64,000 nt of DNA from Deltaproteobacteria bacterium (GCA_016208165.1 JACQYL010000045.1:1-64000), one strand, 5' to 3'. Counted from the stretch's first letter, positions 1 through 11,094 are shown. Numbers and translations: made by a program. Notes: generated from the sequence alone by a model not told the origin.

Positions 1-31
1 TCGTTCCCCCCGCCGGGGAACGATTTTTCTT
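1..31 (+). terminator. Rho-independent terminator of a gene left of the window
   Basis: A 9-bp perfect stem (positions 1-9 pairing with 15-23) closes a 5-base loop and is followed by five T residues on the plus strand. It would stop a plus-strand transcript entering from the left. Because lptE ends at 43 on the opposite strand, the hairpin may serve both converging genes, but any T-run for the minus strand lies outside the window. Confidence 0.8.
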
Positions 32-42
32 CGTTCAGCCCA

Positions 43-573
43 TCAGAAATCCCTGAACAGCATCTCGTTGACCTTCTCCGCCAGATTCGACAGGATCTTG
101 TTCAGCGCAACCTTCTGATTGGCATCCGTGGCCAGCGGGTCGTCCGGAACCACCTCGTATCCTTCTTGAAAACTCAAGCCGTTCACGTTTTCAACAGGTT
201 TGTCGCCATCCCGTTTCTCGAGTTGAAACCCCATGGTGAGCGTTACTCTGCGTTCAGACGCATGCTCGTTGGCGCCGTAGGATAAGGGAGAAACGTAGAT
301 ATCCTGAATCTCGCCTCGAAGAACCACATCCGCCCGATCTTCAGTCACCACTTTCAGCTCGGTCCTACGGTTGAATTCCTCGATGAAGATACGCGTGGCC
401 GTGGTTTCGAGTCCCGGCTCGTTGGTACGGTTCTGCATGACGGGAATGGCGATGGTGCGCATGTCTTCCGGAAGGCTGCCGTGCCGCCCTTTCAACTGAT
501 ATCCGCACCCTACAAGGAGCAGCCATACGGCCGTCAGGGCCGCAGTGCATCGACTCCATTTACGACACCACAA
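43..573 (-). CDS. lptE: LPS-assembly lipoprotein LptE
   Basis: LptE is an outer-membrane lipoprotein that plugs the LptD barrel and helps deliver lipopolysaccharide to the cell surface. The 176-residue product starts with a basic stretch and a hydrophobic segment ending in the lipobox LLVGC at about residues 19-23, followed by GYQLKG, typical of LptE. The length matches the family. The start is TTG, preceded by GGGAGG about 10 bases upstream, and overlaps the end of leuS by 14 bases, so the two are probably translationally coupled. The leuS-lptE order is common in Desulfobacterota. The family is poorly conserved in sequence, so the call rests on lipobox, length and position together. Confidence 0.85.
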   Translation of the reverse strand: MWCRKWSRCTAALTAVWLLLVGCGYQLKGRHGSLPEDMRTIAIPVMQNRTNEPGLETTATRIFIEEFNRRTELKVVTEDRADVVLRGEIQDIYVSPLSYGANEHASERRVTLTMGFQLEKRDGDKPVENVNGLSFQEGYEVVPDDPLATDANQKVALNKILSNLAEKVNEMLFRDF

Positions 574-3145
574 TATTGACCAACCTCCCGGGAACCAGGA
601 TCACTTTGCGAACGGTCTTTCCTTCGGTCCACTTCTGAATTCGGGGATCGTCGAACGCCGCTCCCTTGATCGTTTCTGCGTCCGCCTCCCGGGCCACCAT
701 AACCTGGCTCCGGAGTTTTCCATTCACCTGGATGGCCAGTTCGATCTCGTCGGCCACCACGGAATCCGGATCGTAGGACGGCCACGGCCGATGCACCAGT
801 TCCGGTGTTTGACCGAGCCGTGACCACAGCTCCTCGGCTATATGTGGGACGAAAGGAAACAGCATGGTCAGGAGCGATTCGACGGCTTCCGAAACCACAC
901 TGAGCGCCGTCTTGTTCGAAGGATTTTCCGTATCGATGACCTTATAGATCTGATTGGTTAATTCCATCACGGCGGCTATGGCCGTATTAAAATGGAAGCG
1001 ATCATCGATATCTTCGGTAACTTTCTTGATGGTCTGGTGGGTCTTTCTGTGCAAATCTTGAAGAGCGCCCTCGAGGGGTGCTCCCCCCCGATACGGTCGG
1101 ACACCCTTCAAGGCCTCCGCATAATCGTTCACCAGCCGCCAAACCCGATTCAGGAACCGGTACGCCCCTTCAACTCCCTGCTCGCTCCACTCGAGATCCC
1201 GTTCGGGAGGCGACGCAAAGAGGCAAAACATCCGCACGGTATCCGCGCCGTAATGATTGATGAGCGTTTCGGGGTCCACCACATTCCGTTTGGATTTGCT
1301 CATCTTCACCTTCGGACCCGAAATAACGTCGCTGCCGCACTTCGAGCACTTCGAATCCCGCACCTCGTAAGGATACAAATACCCATGTTTGGGGCACTCG
1401 TAGGTTTCATGGCATACCATGCCCTGGGTGAGCAGGTTGGTAAACGGCTCGTCCGCGTCGATCATACCGTAGTCTCTCAGCACCTTGGTGTAGAAGCGGG
1501 AATACAACAGGTGCAAAATCGCATGTTCGATGCCTCCGATGTAGTGATTCACGGGCATCCAGTAGTCGGCCTTGCTCCGGTCCAACGGACCGCTTTCATA
1601 GTCCGGACAAGCAAAACGCGCGAAGTACCAGGACGACTCGACAAACGTGTCCATGGTGTCCGTTTCCCTCCGCCCCTCCCTGCCGCAGTTGGGACACGGC
1701 GCACGAACAAACGAATCCAAATACGGCAAAGGCGAACGGCCGTCGTCCTCGAGATTGGCGTCCTCGGGCAGCACCACGGGCAGGTCTTCTTCGGGCACCG
1801 GTACGATGCCGCATTGGTCGCAATAGATGATCGGAATCGGAGCGCCCCAGAAACGTTGTCTCGAGATGCCCCAGTCCCTGAGACGGTAGCTCACCGTTTT
1901 ATGCCCTATGCCCCGATCGTTCAGGTAATCGGCGATGCGATCGAGGGCCCGGAGGTTCTGAAGACCGTTGAAATCTCCGGAATTCACCAACACGCCTTCA
2001 TCCACATAGGCCTCCGTCATGGCGGCCGGGTCCAACGGTCGGCCTTCCGGCTGGATCACCACGACGATCGGGAGGTCGTACTTCTTCGCAAACTCGAAAT
2101 CGCGCTGATCGTGCGCCGGCACCGCCATAACGGCGCCCGTGCCGTACTCCGCGACCACAAAGTTGGCAATATAGATCGGCATCTTTCGGCCCGTCACCGG
2201 ATTGATGCAGTACCTGCCCGCGAAGACGCCCTCTTTCTCCATCTCGTCCGAGGTGCGTATATACGACTCGACTCGAAGCGTTTTTTCGATAAACGCGTTC
2301 ACCCCGGACACCTGATCCGTTCCCTGGGCGATTTCCCGCGATCGGGGCAGTTCCGGAGCCATGCACATGAAGGTGGCTCCGAACAAGGTGTCCTGCCGAG
2401 TAGTGAATACTTCTATGGGATCGCTTCCGTCTTCCATGGCGAATCGGATGATGGCGCCGCGGCTTTTTCCGATCCAGTTCCTCTGCATGGCCAGCACGCG
2501 TTCGGGCCAGCCCGTAAGCTTGTCCGTATATTCGAGCAGTTCCTCGGCATAGTCGGTAATCTTGAAAAACCACCCTTCCATTTCTTTCTGGATGACTTCC
2601 GTGTCCGAATGCCGCCAACAGCAGCCGTTCTCGACTTGCTCGTTGGCCAGAACGGTCTGGCATTTCGAGCACCAGTTCACCAGGGATCGCTTCTTGTAGG
2701 CCAGGCCGCGCTCGAACATCCGGATAAAGACCAACTGCTCCCAGCGGTAATACGAGGGATCGCACGTGGCAAATTCCCTGGACCAGTCGTAGCTGAAGCC
2801 CATCTTCTGCAATTGAGCCTTCATGGCCGCGATATTCCCTCGAGTCCAAACGCCGGGATGAACCTTGTTTTCGATGGCGGCGTTTTCCGCGGGCATGCCA
2901 AAGGCGTCCCAGCCCATGGGATGCAGGACATTGAAACCCTTCATCCTTTTGTAGCGCGCCACCACGTCTCCGATGGAGTAGTTGCGTGCGTGGCCCATGT
3001 GGATTTTGCCCGATGGATACGGAAACATCTCCAGCAGGTAAAACTTCGTTTTAGAGGGATCTTCCGAAACACGGTCATAACCCTTTTCCGCCCAGTATTT
3101 CTGCCACTTCTTCTCGATTTCCAGAGGGTTGTACGGTTGTTCCAT
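560..3145 (-). CDS. leuS: Leucyl-tRNA synthetase
   Basis: This class I aminoacyl-tRNA synthetase charges tRNA-Leu in the cytoplasm. The 861-residue length is normal. The HIGH-type motif reads HMGH at residues 49-52 and the KMSKS motif is present at about residue 614. Between them lie the zinc-site Cys pairs and the CP1 editing domain, which contains the threonine-rich and [11 protein letters not shown]-type editing motifs. The C-terminal anticodon-binding and small C-terminal domains are complete. It starts 7 bases after the end of nusB and is part of the long minus-strand operon. Confidence 0.98.
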   Translation of the reverse strand: MEQPYNPLEIEKKWQKYWAEKGYDRVSEDPSKTKFYLLEMFPYPSGKIHMGHARNYSIGDVVARYKRMKGFNVLHPMGWDAFGMPAENAAIENKVHPGVWTRGNIAAMKAQLQKMGFSYDWSREFATCDPSYYRWEQLVFIRMFERGLAYKKRSLVNWCSKCQTVLANEQVENGCCWRHSDTEVIQKEMEGWFFKITDYAEELLEYTDKLTGWPERVLAMQRNWIGKSRGAIIRFAMEDGSDPIEVFTTRQDTLFGATFMCMAPELPRSREIAQGTDQVSGVNAFIEKTLRVESYIRTSDEMEKEGVFAGRYCINPVTGRKMPIYIANFVVAEYGTGAVMAVPAHDQRDFEFAKKYDLPIVVVIQPEGRPLDPAAMTEAYVDEGVLVNSGDFNGLQNLRALDRIADYLNDRGIGHKTVSYRLRDWGISRQRFWGAPIPIIYCDQCGIVPVPEEDLPVVLPEDANLEDDGRSPLPYLDSFVRAPCPNCGREGRRETDTMDTFVESSWYFARFACPDYESGPLDRSKADYWMPVNHYIGGIEHAILHLLYSRFYTKVLRDYGMIDADEPFTNLLTQGMVCHETYECPKHGYLYPYEVRDSKCSKCGSDVISGPKVKMSKSKRNVVDPETLINHYGADTVRMFCLFASPPERDLEWSEQGVEGAYRFLNRVWRLVNDYAEALKGVRPYRGGAPLEGALQDLHRKTHQTIKKVTEDIDDRFHFNTAIAAVMELTNQIYKVIDTENPSNKTALSVVSEAVESLLTMLFPFVPHIAEELWSRLGQTPELVHRPWPSYDPDSVVADEIELAIQVNGKLRSQVMVAREADAETIKGAAFDDPRIQKWTEGKTVRKVILVPGRLVNIVVS

Positions 3146-3151
3146 GGTTGC

Positions 3152-3604
3152 TTATTCCCGATGAACCTGTTCGTCGTTGTTTTCCTTGTCAGGAGTTTGC
3201 TCTTGCATCGCCTTGTAAATGCTGTCCAGAATGCCGTTCACAAAGCCTCCGGACTCGTCCGTTCCAAACTTCTTGCTCAAGTCGATGGCTTCGTTGATGG
3301 ACACGATGGGCGGTATATCGTCTCTGAACAGAAGCTCATAAACCGCCATTCTTAGGATATTCCGATCGACCGCAGACATCCGTCCGAGGCGCCAGTTCTC
3401 GGCATGTTCCGTCACCATTCGATCCAGTTCGGCCAGATGATCCGCAATTCCAAGGACCTGCTCGCGCACGAAGTCGGACAAAATCCTGGGTGAACAGAAG
3501 TTGGATTCATACAGTTTGAGGGCTTCCAACGCCTGCACTCCGGCGGCATCCATCTGATAAAGAATCTGGACGATCTGTTCACGCGCCTTTCGGCGTTTTT
3601 CCAT
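3152..3604 (-). CDS. nusB: Transcription antitermination factor NusB
   Basis: NusB binds the boxA RNA element with NusE (S10) and supports antitermination on rRNA operons. The 150-residue all-helical protein has the typical start with basic residues followed by AREQIVQILYQMD, and the family motif AVYELLFRDDIPPIVSINEAIDLSKKFG (quoted here only in part: SINEAIDLSKKFG) near residues 100-120. It sits 6 bases downstream of ribH, the usual partner in bacteria, and directly upstream of leuS. No strong Shine-Dalgarno sequence is visible, which fits coupling to ribH translation. Confidence 0.96.
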   Translation of the reverse strand: MEKRRKAREQIVQILYQMDAAGVQALEALKLYESNFCSPRILSDFVREQVLGIADHLAELDRMVTEHAENWRLGRMSAVDRNILRMAVYELLFRDDIPPIVSINEAIDLSKKFGTDESGGFVNGILDSIYKAMQEQTPDKENNDEQVHRE

Positions 3605-3610
3605 GGTCTG

Positions 3611-4075
3611 TCAAATCTGTTTCAAAAGGTTCGCCATTTCGATGGCCGACACGGCGGCGCTCCAGCCTTTGTTACCGGACTTGGTTCCGGCGCGTTCAAC
3701 AGCCTGCTCGATGGTATCCGTTGTCAGCACGCCGAAGATGACGGGAACTCCGGTTTCGAGGCCGACCATGGCGACTCCCTTAGCCACCTCGGATGCAACA
3801 TAGTCAAAATGCGGCGTGGAGCCACGGATCACCGCTCCCAGGCAGATTACCGCATCGTAGGCTCCGCTCTGTGCGAGTTTACGACTCGCCAAAGGAATCT
3901 CGAAAGATCCCGGAACCTTGACGATGGTAATTTGGTGTTCGTCCGCACCATGCCGCACGAGCGCGTCCATAGCGCCCTCGAGCAATCGACCGGTGATGAA
4001 ATCATTGAAACGTCCGACCACAATCCCAAACTTGAGCTGCTCGGCGTTCAGGTGGCCTTCGAGCACAGTGGCCAT
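3611..4075 (-). CDS. ribH: 6,7-dimethyl-8-ribityllumazine synthase
   Basis: RibH condenses 5-amino-6-ribitylamino-uracil with 3,4-dihydroxy-2-butanone 4-phosphate to give lumazine, the step before riboflavin. The 154-residue product has the family motifs: GIVVGRFND near the N-terminus, the [10 protein letters not shown] stretch, [14 protein letters not shown] with the catalytic His, and [14 protein letters not shown] chose the ATG at 4075 over an ATG at 4090, because a GGAGGG Shine-Dalgarno lies 5-7 bases upstream of it. It lies between ribBA and nusB. Confidence 0.97.
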   Translation of the reverse strand: MATVLEGHLNAEQLKFGIVVGRFNDFITGRLLEGAMDALVRHGADEHQITIVKVPGSFEIPLASRKLAQSGAYDAVICLGAVIRGSTPHFDYVASEVAKGVAMVGLETGVPVIFGVLTTDTIEQAVERAGTKSGNKGWSAAVSAIEMANLLKQI

Positions 4076-4115
4076 AAGAGCCCTCCACATTCAGTCGAAT
4101 GTTAACCCGTTTGTT

Positions 4116-5315
4116 CTATACCTTGATTAGATGCCCGAGTTTCGCGCACTTCGTGCGTAAGTATCTGAGGTTTTGGGGATTCGCCTCAATCTCGAGGGGC
4201 ACGCGTTCGACGACCGTAAGTCCATAGCCTTCCAGTCCGATGATTTTTCTCGGGTTGTTCGTCATGAGACGCATCTTACGCACACCGAGGTCGGCCAGGA
4301 TCTGGGCCCCTATTCCGTAGTCGCGGAGATCCGCCTCGAAGCCCAAAGCCAGATTTGCCTCGACCGTGTCCTTTCCCTGGTCCTGAAGCGCATAGGCTTT
4401 GAGTTTGTTAATCAGCCCGATCCCCCGACCCTCCTGGTGCATGTACAGAATCACGCCTTTGCCTTCTTCCTGCACTCTGATCAGGGCCGCGGCCAACTGG
4501 TCGCCGCAGTCGCAGCGTAAAGAATGCAACACGTCTCCCGTCAGACACTGGGAATGTACGCGAACCAGCACCTCGTCTCCGGGCTTGATCTCCCCTTTGA
4601 CCAACGCCAGATGCTGATGTTCGTCCACATCGTTCTCGTACGCGATGGCCTTAAAACGGCCGGCCGGCGTAGGCAACACGGCCGTGGCCGCTCTGCGCAC
4701 AAGGCGCTCGTTGACCATCCGGTATGCGATAAGATCGGCTATGGTCACGACTTTGAGTCCGTGGAGTTTTGCGAAACGTTCGAGGTCGGGCATACGGCTC
4801 ATGGTTCCGTCCTCGTTCATGATCTCGCAGATAACGCCTGCGGGCTTGAGCCCGGCCAAACGGGCCAGGTCCACCGAACCCTCGGTCTGCCCGGTACGGA
4901 CCAGAACCCCCCCCTTGCGGGCCCGAAGCGGAAATACATGTCCCGGCGAGACCAGGTCTTCGTCTCCCGCGTCGTCGGACGTCGCCTTTAGGATCGTGTG
5001 GGCGCGTCCTGCGGCGGATATGTCGGCGTACGGGTTGTTTCGGGCGTCGATGGACTGGGTAAAGGCCGTATTGAAAGGGGACGTATTGTCCCGGACCATC
5101 ATGGGTATCCTCAGCCGATCCAGACGTTCGGGGGTCATGGAAAGACAAATCAGACCACGCCCGTATTTGGCCATAAAATTGATGGCTTCAGGGGTCGTCT
5201 TCTCCGCGGCCATGGTCAGGTCGCCCTCGTTCTCCCGATCCTCATCATCCACCAGGATGACCATCCGGCCTTCCCGAATATCCTCGATTGCTTCTTCTAT
5301 GGTGCTCACAGGCAT
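4116..5315 (-). CDS. ribBA: Bifunctional DHBP synthase / GTP cyclohydrolase II
   Basis: This fusion enzyme makes both precursors of lumazine: the RibB half converts ribulose 5-phosphate to 3,4-dihydroxy-2-butanone 4-phosphate, and the RibA half opens GTP. The RibB half (about residues 1-200) carries DDEDRENEGD, the acidic metal and substrate loop. The RibA half (about 205-399) carries the zinc ligands in SQCLTGDVLHSLRCDCGDQL and the catalytic region YMHQEGRGIGL. Length (399) is normal for the fusion. It follows ribE after a 76-base gap and precedes ribH. Confidence 0.97.
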   Translation of the reverse strand: MPVSTIEEAIEDIREGRMVILVDDEDRENEGDLTMAAEKTTPEAINFMAKYGRGLICLSMTPERLDRLRIPMMVRDNTSPFNTAFTQSIDARNNPYADISAAGRAHTILKATSDDAGDEDLVSPGHVFPLRARKGGVLVRTGQTEGSVDLARLAGLKPAGVICEIMNEDGTMSRMPDLERFAKLHGLKVVTIADLIAYRMVNERLVRRAATAVLPTPAGRFKAIAYENDVDEHQHLALVKGEIKPGDEVLVRVHSQCLTGDVLHSLRCDCGDQLAAALIRVQEEGKGVILYMHQEGRGIGLINKLKAYALQDQGKDTVEANLALGFEADLRDYGIGAQILADLGVRKMRLMTNNPRKIIGLEGYGLTVVERVPLEIEANPQNLRYLRTKCAKLGHLIKV

Positions 5316-5391
5316 GAAAACAGCCCTTTTAACTGGTTGCAGCGGTTATGAATCGTTCTCTTTCAGCCTTGGACGGCCTTGGAATGGAAGC

Positions 5392-6045
5392 TCACAGAAA
5401 GCCGCTTCGCGCCAGGCTCTCGAGGGAAACCCCTTCGTTCTTCCGCTCCTGTTCATGACCCCGGCCGGCGAGCATCCGTTCGACGTACTTGCCGATCAGG
5501 TCCGTCTCGATGTTGACCTTGTCGCCCTCTTTTCTGAATTGCAGGGTCGTCATCTCGACCGTATGAGGGATCAGGTTTACTTCAAAGAAATTCGACTCGC
5601 ACTCGTTCACGGTCAGACTGATGCCGTCCACGGCCACGGATCCTTTCGGCGCCACATACCTGGACAACGATTCCGGGATCGAGACCCTGAGCCGAATCGA
5701 GGCCAGCCGCGGTCTTTTTATCAGGATCGCTCCCACCGCGTCAATATGGCCCGATACGAGGTGTCCTCCGAGCCGATCCGAAAGGCGCAACGCTCTTTCG
5801 AGGTTCACCAGGTCGCCTTGTTTCAGCACGCCCAGATTGCTGCGGCTAATGGTCTCCTCGGACACATCGAAATCGTACCGGTCCCCTTTCAGGGACGCGA
5901 CGGTCAGACATACGCCGTTAATGGAAATGCTTTCTCCCAACCTCACATCCGTGAAGCCGGGAGCATCGAGCACCAGTCTCGCGTCGCCGCCCTTGAGAAG
6001 CAGCCGGTTCACCCGACCCATGCATTCCACCAATCCGGTGAACAT
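5392..6045 (-). CDS. ribE: Riboflavin synthase, alpha subunit
   Basis: The enzyme dismutates two lumazine molecules into riboflavin and the pyrimidine that RibH reuses. The 217-residue protein begins MFTGLVE, the invariant N-terminal motif that carries substrate-binding residues, and contains the two tandem lumazine-binding barrel repeats (SINGVCLTV in the first, AVDGISLTVNE in the second). The C-terminal helix is present. It lies between ribD and ribBA; its upstream gap of 98 bases holds only an 18-codon frame overlapping the ribD stop. The gene is also called ribC in some bacteria. Confidence 0.96.
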   Translation of the reverse strand: MFTGLVECMGRVNRLLLKGGDARLVLDAPGFTDVRLGESISINGVCLTVASLKGDRYDFDVSEETISRSNLGVLKQGDLVNLERALRLSDRLGGHLVSGHIDAVGAILIKRPRLASIRLRVSIPESLSRYVAPKGSVAVDGISLTVNECESNFFEVNLIPHTVEMTTLQFRKEGDKVNIETDLIGKYVERMLAGRGHEQERKNEGVSLESLARSGFL

Positions 6046-6143
6046 GAAAATCGCGCCTCGCTATTCCTTCGACGACTCGCCGGCCCGTCAGGAACCGGTT
6101 AGGTCCATGTCGTAAAGGACATCAAACAGGCCGGGTTCTTCCA

Positions 6144-7262
6144 TCAAGCCGGCAATGGTTTCCGCAGATACCCTTCGAGCAGCAGATCATCCCCGAAGCG
6201 GCGGTGTTTGACGTTGTATACCTTCATACCATCCGCCATCCGCCGGATGCCGAGATCCCCGAACATACCCGGGGCGTCTTTTCCACCGATGATTTTTGGC
6301 GCATAGAAGAAGTAAATCTTGTCAGCCAATCCCGAACGCAGGGCCGATGCGGCCACCCGACTTCCTCCTTCAATCAGCACGGAGGTCACTTTGCGCCGGG
6401 CCAGCTCACTGATCACCTCGGGAAACGAAACCCAGTCGCCGTCGGCCGTCACCTGGATCACCTCCGAGCCGGCGGCCTCGATTTCGCGAATCTTTTCAGC
6501 GGCCGCCCCTTTTCGGGTGAACACGATCAATCCGGCCTCGGAATCCGCATTGAACACCTTCCGGTCGGACCGGATGTTCAATCCGCTGTCCAGAATCACC
6601 CGTATGGGATCGGATCCGTATTTGCGTCGGCACGTCAATTGCGGATCGTCGGCCATAACGGTGCCCCTTCCCACCATGATGGCGTCCGCTCCGGCCCGCA
6701 GCTTATGCACGAAATTTCGGGAGCGTTCGTTGGTGACCCATTTCGAGTCTCCCATAGAAGTGGCGATCTTCCCGTCCAAGGAAGCAGCCACTTTGATCGC
6801 CAAGAACGGCCGGCCCTGCGTTACGTAGGTGGTGAACGCCTCGTTCAGGTGCGCGCACTCGAGTTCCAGCACACCCGTCGTTACCTCGATCCCCCGCTCC
6901 CGCAACAACGGCGCGCCGCCACCCCGAACCGCCGGGTTGGGGTCCATCTGCCCTATAACCACCCTGCGGACACCACTGTCCAGGACCGCCTGCGTGCACG
7001 GAGGCGTTCTCCCGTAGTGATTGCAGGGCTCGAGGGTTACGTAGAGGGTCGCTCCACGCGCCGCTTCTCCCGCTTCCTCGAGTGCGATCCGCTCCGCATG
7101 CGGCTTCCCGGCTTTGGCATGGTAGCCACGGCCGACGATCGAATGCTCCCGGACCACCACGGCGCCCACCATGGGATTCGGAGAGGTGCGCCCCCATGCC
7201 TTTCTGGCGAGTTGCAGCGCCAGGCGCATGTACTCCTTATCCGTTTTCGGTATCCCAGTCAT
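6144..7262 (-). CDS. ribD: Bifunctional riboflavin deaminase/reductase RibD
   Basis: RibD deaminates the pyrimidinone product of GTP cyclohydrolase II and then reduces its ribosyl side chain with NADPH. The N-terminal deaminase domain (about residues 1-145) has the zinc motif HAE with the downstream [11 protein letters not shown]. The reductase domain (about 150-372) has the [10 protein letters not shown] and [16 protein letters not shown] motifs and a late IEGGSRVA glycine-rich motif. Length 372 is normal. The start overlaps the end of nrdR by 26 bases. No FMN riboswitch core could be recognised upstream of the cluster. Confidence 0.96.
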   Translation of the reverse strand: MTGIPKTDKEYMRLALQLARKAWGRTSPNPMVGAVVVREHSIVGRGYHAKAGKPHAERIALEEAGEAARGATLYVTLEPCNHYGRTPPCTQAVLDSGVRRVVIGQMDPNPAVRGGGAPLLRERGIEVTTGVLELECAHLNEAFTTYVTQGRPFLAIKVAASLDGKIATSMGDSKWVTNERSRNFVHKLRAGADAIMVGRGTVMADDPQLTCRRKYGSDPIRVILDSGLNIRSDRKVFNADSEAGLIVFTRKGAAAEKIREIEAAGSEVIQVTADGDWVSFPEVISELARRKVTSVLIEGGSRVAASALRSGLADKIYFFYAPKIIGGKDAPGMFGDLGIRRMADGMKVYNVKHRRFGDDLLLEGYLRKPLPA

Positions 7263-7728
7263 TGGTCTTTTTCTTCCGCTCCTTGATCAGCTCCTCGAGT
7301 TCGGACATAAACTCGTTGACGTCTGCAAACTGTCTGTAAACGGAAGCGAATCGGACATAGGCGACCTCGTCCCACTCTTTGAGTTTTGCGATGACCTTCT
7401 CCCCGATTTCCCGGCTGGGAACCTCCTTCTTCGAGCTTTCCTGATACCCTCTTTCGATCTCCTCGAGAAATGCCTCAATTTTTTCGACGCTCACGGGCCG
7501 CTTTTGAACCGCCTTCCTGATACCGTCGTAGATTTTGCTCCGGCTGAACGGCTCCCTGCGATTATCCTTCTTCACAACCATGGGCAGAATCTCTTCCACC
7601 CGTTCGTAGGTGGTGAACCTGCGGCCGCAACCGGCGCAATCTCGTCGCCTGCGGATCGCCGTTCCCTCCTTGCTCAGTCTGGAGTCGATGACTTTATTTT
7701 CTGTTCCGCCGCAATAGGGGCATTTCAC
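7237..7728 (-). CDS. nrdR: Transcriptional repressor NrdR
   Basis: NrdR is a nucleotide-sensing repressor of ribonucleotide reductase genes. It has an N-terminal zinc ribbon (CPYCGG at the very start, [12 protein letters not shown] about 30 residues later) followed by an ATP-cone domain. Family members start with M-K-C-P-Y-C, so I prefer the GTG at 7728, which has GGAG 10 bases upstream, to an ATG at 7758 that would add ten residues. The protein is then 163 residues. nrdR and ribD are neighbours in many Desulfobacterota. No NrdR box was found next to this gene. Confidence 0.94.
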   Translation of the reverse strand: MKCPYCGGTENKVIDSRLSKEGTAIRRRRDCAGCGRRFTTYERVEEILPMVVKKDNRREPFSRSKIYDGIRKAVQKRPVSVEKIEAFLEEIERGYQESSKKEVPSREIGEKVIAKLKEWDEVAYVRFASVYRQFADVNEFMSELEELIKERKKKTNDWDTENG

Positions 7729-7908
7729 GTTGGAGGTACTCCGTGGGATGGCAAGCAATCAGAAGGTGTCAGGTTATCGACCGTCTAAGATCTCCGGTGA
7801 GCGCCGACGGCGAAACGCGCGGACCGCCTAGCTATTTCCGTCGAAGCTCGCTGCCGGCCGGGTTTAAAGGAAAGCGCATTTTCCGGAACGAAGAAACGCC
7901 CGGGAAGT

Positions 7909-9156
7909 TCAGGTCCCCTCCGTTCCGGGTATGGGAAACTCGGCACAGAATTCCTTGACGTCATCAGCGGTTTTCTGAATTCGTCTTTCGTCCTCCGGAG
8001 AGGATAGCACATCCACAATACGGTCGGCTATCCATCTCATTTGGTCTTCTTTCATACCGCGCGTTGTAACCGCCGGTGTGCCGATGCGAATACCGCTGGT
8101 CTCGTTGGGGCTCCTCTGTTCAAATGGAATCACGTTCTTGTTGAGGGTAATACCGGCTCGATCCAGGACATCCTCCGCCACGGCGCCGGTCATCCCAACG
8201 TCGGACAGGTCCACCAGCATCAAATGACAGTCGGTGCCACCGGTGATGATTTTCAACCCCTTGCCCGCGAGAGCCTCGGCCAAGACCTTGGCGTTTCTGA
8301 CCACCTGAAGTGAATAGTCCGCAAAATCCGGCTGCATAGCTTCCTTGAAAGCCACGGCCTTGGCGGCGATGGTGTGCATCAAGGGGCCTCCCTGCATGCC
8401 GGGGAACATGTGGCGGTCCAATTTCTTGGCGTGCGCTTGACTGGAAAGGACGAAGCCACCCCTCGGCCCCCGGAGTGTTTTATGCGTCGTGGAGGTCACG
8501 AAATCGGCATGGGGTACGGGTGACGGAAAGACTCCTCCTGCGACCAGACCGGCGAAATGGGCCATATCCACCATAAACATGGCTCCCACCTCTTTGGCGA
8601 CACGAGCAAAGCCCTCGAAGTCGATGATCCTCGGATACGAGCTGCCTCCGGCGATGATGATTCTCGGCTGGTGTTCCCGAGCGACTTTTTCCACCTGGTC
8701 CATATCGATCCGATAGGTAACCGGATCCACTCCGTAGGAGACGACCTTGTACAGCCGTCCCGAGAAGCTGGCGGGACTGCCGTGGGTCAGGTGTCCGCCG
8801 TGACTCAGATCCATTCCCATGATCGTATCCCCGATTTTCAGAACGGAGAAGAAGACCGCCATGTTGGCCTGGGATCCTGCATGAGGCTGGACGTTGGCAT
8901 GGTCCGCATGAAAAAGCGTTTTGGCTCTTTCGATGGCCCAAGTCTCCACCATATCCACATATTCGCACCCGCCATAAAATCGGCGACCCGGATACCCTTC
9001 CGCATACTTGTTGGTCAGGAGGGAACTTTGCGCCTCGATTACGGCCCGACTGACATAGTTCTCGGATGCGATCAGGACGATCTTTTCGGACTGGCGCTTT
9101 ACTTCCATCTGGATAGCATGCGCAATTTCAGGATCGATCTGTTTCAAGTGCTCCAT
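7909..9156 (-). CDS. glyA: Serine hydroxymethyltransferase
   Basis: GlyA uses pyridoxal phosphate and tetrahydrofolate to interconvert serine and glycine and is the main source of one-carbon units. The PLP lysine lies in the motif [15 protein letters not shown], about residue 228, and the N-terminal IASENYVS motif is present. From the ATG at 9156 the product has 415 residues, the normal length. An upstream ATG at 9222 would add 22 residues with no homology, so it is less likely. The 150-base gap to nrdR suggests it could still share the operon. Confidence 0.96.
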   Translation of the reverse strand: MEHLKQIDPEIAHAIQMEVKRQSEKIVLIASENYVSRAVIEAQSSLLTNKYAEGYPGRRFYGGCEYVDMVETWAIERAKTLFHADHANVQPHAGSQANMAVFFSVLKIGDTIMGMDLSHGGHLTHGSPASFSGRLYKVVSYGVDPVTYRIDMDQVEKVAREHQPRIIIAGGSSYPRIIDFEGFARVAKEVGAMFMVDMAHFAGLVAGGVFPSPVPHADFVTSTTHKTLRGPRGGFVLSSQAHAKKLDRHMFPGMQGGPLMHTIAAKAVAFKEAMQPDFADYSLQVVRNAKVLAEALAGKGLKIITGGTDCHLMLVDLSDVGMTGAVAEDVLDRAGITLNKNVIPFEQRSPNETSGIRIGTPAVTTRGMKEDQMRWIADRIVDVLSSPEDERRIQKTADDVKEFCAEFPIPGTEGT

Positions 9157-9556
9157 CATCGAATTCCGCTTCTTATATTCATCCAGCCATGGACCACACG
9201 GCTTATTATCCATTGACAGCATTTCTCGCGCCCATCCGTAAAACCGGAACCTTAGGAAGTTTACTCATAAGCCCGTTTCCTCGAGATTCCGGAACGGATC
9301 TTGCTTCGGACCCGGACTCATGGGAACGCGAAACGCCGCTTACTTCCGGCGATCAAGGACTTTCGAATGCGCCGCGCTCCCCTCGAGCGAAACCGCCGGA
9401 CGGTATTCCAGCCCGGAAACTTCTCGGAGCGCGATCTTGGTACGGCAAAGCGGCATGTACGAAGCGGTATATACGTACCGCAGGACCCGACAGCCCAACC
9501 ATCGGGCTCAATAACACGCCCCTTAGAAGCGAACGATTGTTCTGTAAGGTTCCGGG
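9157..9556. other. Intergenic region upstream of glyA
   Basis: No convincing gene is visible in these 400 bases. The one structured element is an inverted repeat, GCGGTA at 9464-9469 and TACCGC at 9476-9481 with a 6-base spacer, which could be an operator for glyA, but no clear promoter hexamers were found around it. Confidence 0.4.
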
Positions 9557-10740
9557 CTAACCCTCCCACCGCTTAAATATCAGGCACGCATTGGTGCCCC
9601 CAAATCCGAACGAATTGCTCATAACCACATTCACGCGGGCTTTTCTAGCCTTATTGGGCACTACGTCGAGGACGATTTCGGGGTCCGGCTCGTCATAGTT
9701 GATAGTCGGGGGAATGATTTCTCTTTCCAGGGTCAGAACGCTGAATATAGCCTCCACACCCCCGGCGGCGCCGAGCAGGTGTCCTGTCATGGACTTCGTC
9801 GAACTGACCGGCATGGTCTGCGCGTGAGAGCCAAAAACCGCGTGTAGTCCACCATTTCCGGTGCCAGGGCGGCGGATTCAAGGGCCAGCCTCATACACCG
9901 GGCCGCTCCCTCGCCCTGTGGCGCCGGCGCCGTCATGTGATACGCATCGCTACCCAAACCGTAGCCGATCAATTCGGCCCCTATCCGGGCTCCCCGATTC
10001 CGAGCATGTTCCAGAGACTCGAGAATCACGACGCCGCTCCCCTCTGCCATGACAAATCCATCCCGGTTTTTCTCAAAGGGACGGGACGCCTTTTCCGGCT
10101 CATCGTTCCGCTCGGAAATCGCGCGCATGGCGCAAAATCCACCCAGCGCCAACGGCGTGATCACGGCCTCGCTTCCGCCGCAAATCATGACATCCGCCAG
10201 CCCGGCCTGGATAAGCTTGTAGGATTCGCCTATGGCATGGGAGCCTGCCGCACATGCCGTGGAAACGCTCAGATTTGGTCCTTTGGTTCCGAACATGATC
10301 GAGATCTGTCCCGGAGCCATATTGCCTATGAGCATAGGAATGAAGAACGGGCTGATTTTCTGAGGCCCCTTTTCCTGCAGCACCGTGTGGAAGTATTCGA
10401 GGGACTGCAACCCTCCGAGTCCGGTACCGATGTAGGTGCCTATCCGTTCAGGGTTGTTCTTGCCGATCTCGAGGCCGGAATGATCGAGGGCCATCCGCGC
10501 CGCAGCGATGGCAAAGTGGATGAACCGGTCCACACGCCGGACGGACTTCTTGTCCATGAAGTCCTCCGGGTTGAACCCTCTGACTTCCGCGGCGATCTTT
10601 GTTCGAAAAGCACTAGCGTCGAACAGCGTGATAGGCCCGACGCCGCTGGATCCTTTGCACAGATGATCCCAGGTTTCCTCGACCCCGATGCCCAAAGGCG
10701 ACACCAGCCCATATCCTGTAACGACGACTCGCTTGCCCAC
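9557..10740 (-). pseudogene. fabF: 3-oxoacyl-ACP synthase II (FabF), internal deletion and frameshift
   Basis: FabF elongates acyl-ACP with malonyl-ACP. The N-terminal part, about 290 recognisable residues, contains the active-site Cys in VSTACAAGSHAIG. The final 85-90 residues lie in another frame and contain [13 protein letters not shown] with the second catalytic His and the ending [14 protein letters not shown]. Around 9836-9846 the reading passes from MVDY straight to [11 protein letters not shown]. By comparison with the family, about 20 residues are missing, including the NAHGT motif with the first catalytic His, and the frame shifts. The gene as written cannot make active enzyme. The likely start is GTG at 10740, with AAGGA upstream. 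It sits directly after acpP, so this is the normal operon copy. An assembly fault is possible. Confidence 0.88.
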
Positions 10741-10769
10741 AAACAACTTCCTTTCAGGGACTCCCCAGG

Positions 10770-11006
10770 TTAGGACTTGTGTCCCTCGATGTAGGCCACG
10801 GCATCTTTCACCGTACGGATTTTTTCGGCTTCCTCGTCGGCGATTTCTACGTCGAACGCTTCTTCCATCGCCATGATCAGTTCCACCAGATCCAGGGAGT
10901 CGGCGCCCAGGTCGTCCACAAATGAAGCGTCGTCCACTACGTCCGCCGCATCCACGCCCAATTGTTCACAAATGATGTCTTTTACTTGCTTTGCAATGGA
11001 AGACAT
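10770..11006 (-). CDS. acpP: Acyl carrier protein
   Basis: This 78-residue acidic protein carries growing acyl chains on a 4'-phosphopantetheine arm attached to Ser37 in the motif [10 protein letters not shown]. Helix II after this Ser contains the acidic recognition residues for fatty-acid enzymes. Length and sequence are typical. It lies between fabG and fabF, as in most bacterial fab clusters, with an 88-base gap upstream and about 30 bases downstream. Confidence 0.98.
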   Translation of the reverse strand: MSSIAKQVKDIICEQLGVDAADVVDDASFVDDLGADSLDLVELIMAMEEAFDVEIADEEAEKIRTVKDAVAYIEGHKS

Positions 11007-11094
11007 TGCATTTCCCTCCGAATTAGGATTAATTTCCTGTCTCTAACAAACCCGACCGAAGCGGGGAATTCCCACCGGCTCAGGTACGGGCCGA

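Noticed and set aside
992-3355. 787-codon open frame on the plus strand
   Set aside because: It lies exactly antisense to leuS and nusB, has no domain, and mirrors their codon pattern.
6088-6144. 18-codon frame between ribD and ribE, its start overlapping the ribD stop
   Set aside because: Too short to support; no conservation can be tested here.
6046-9556. FMN riboswitch before the riboflavin genes
   Set aside because: The conserved core sequences were not found in any gap of the cluster or upstream of nrdR and glyA.
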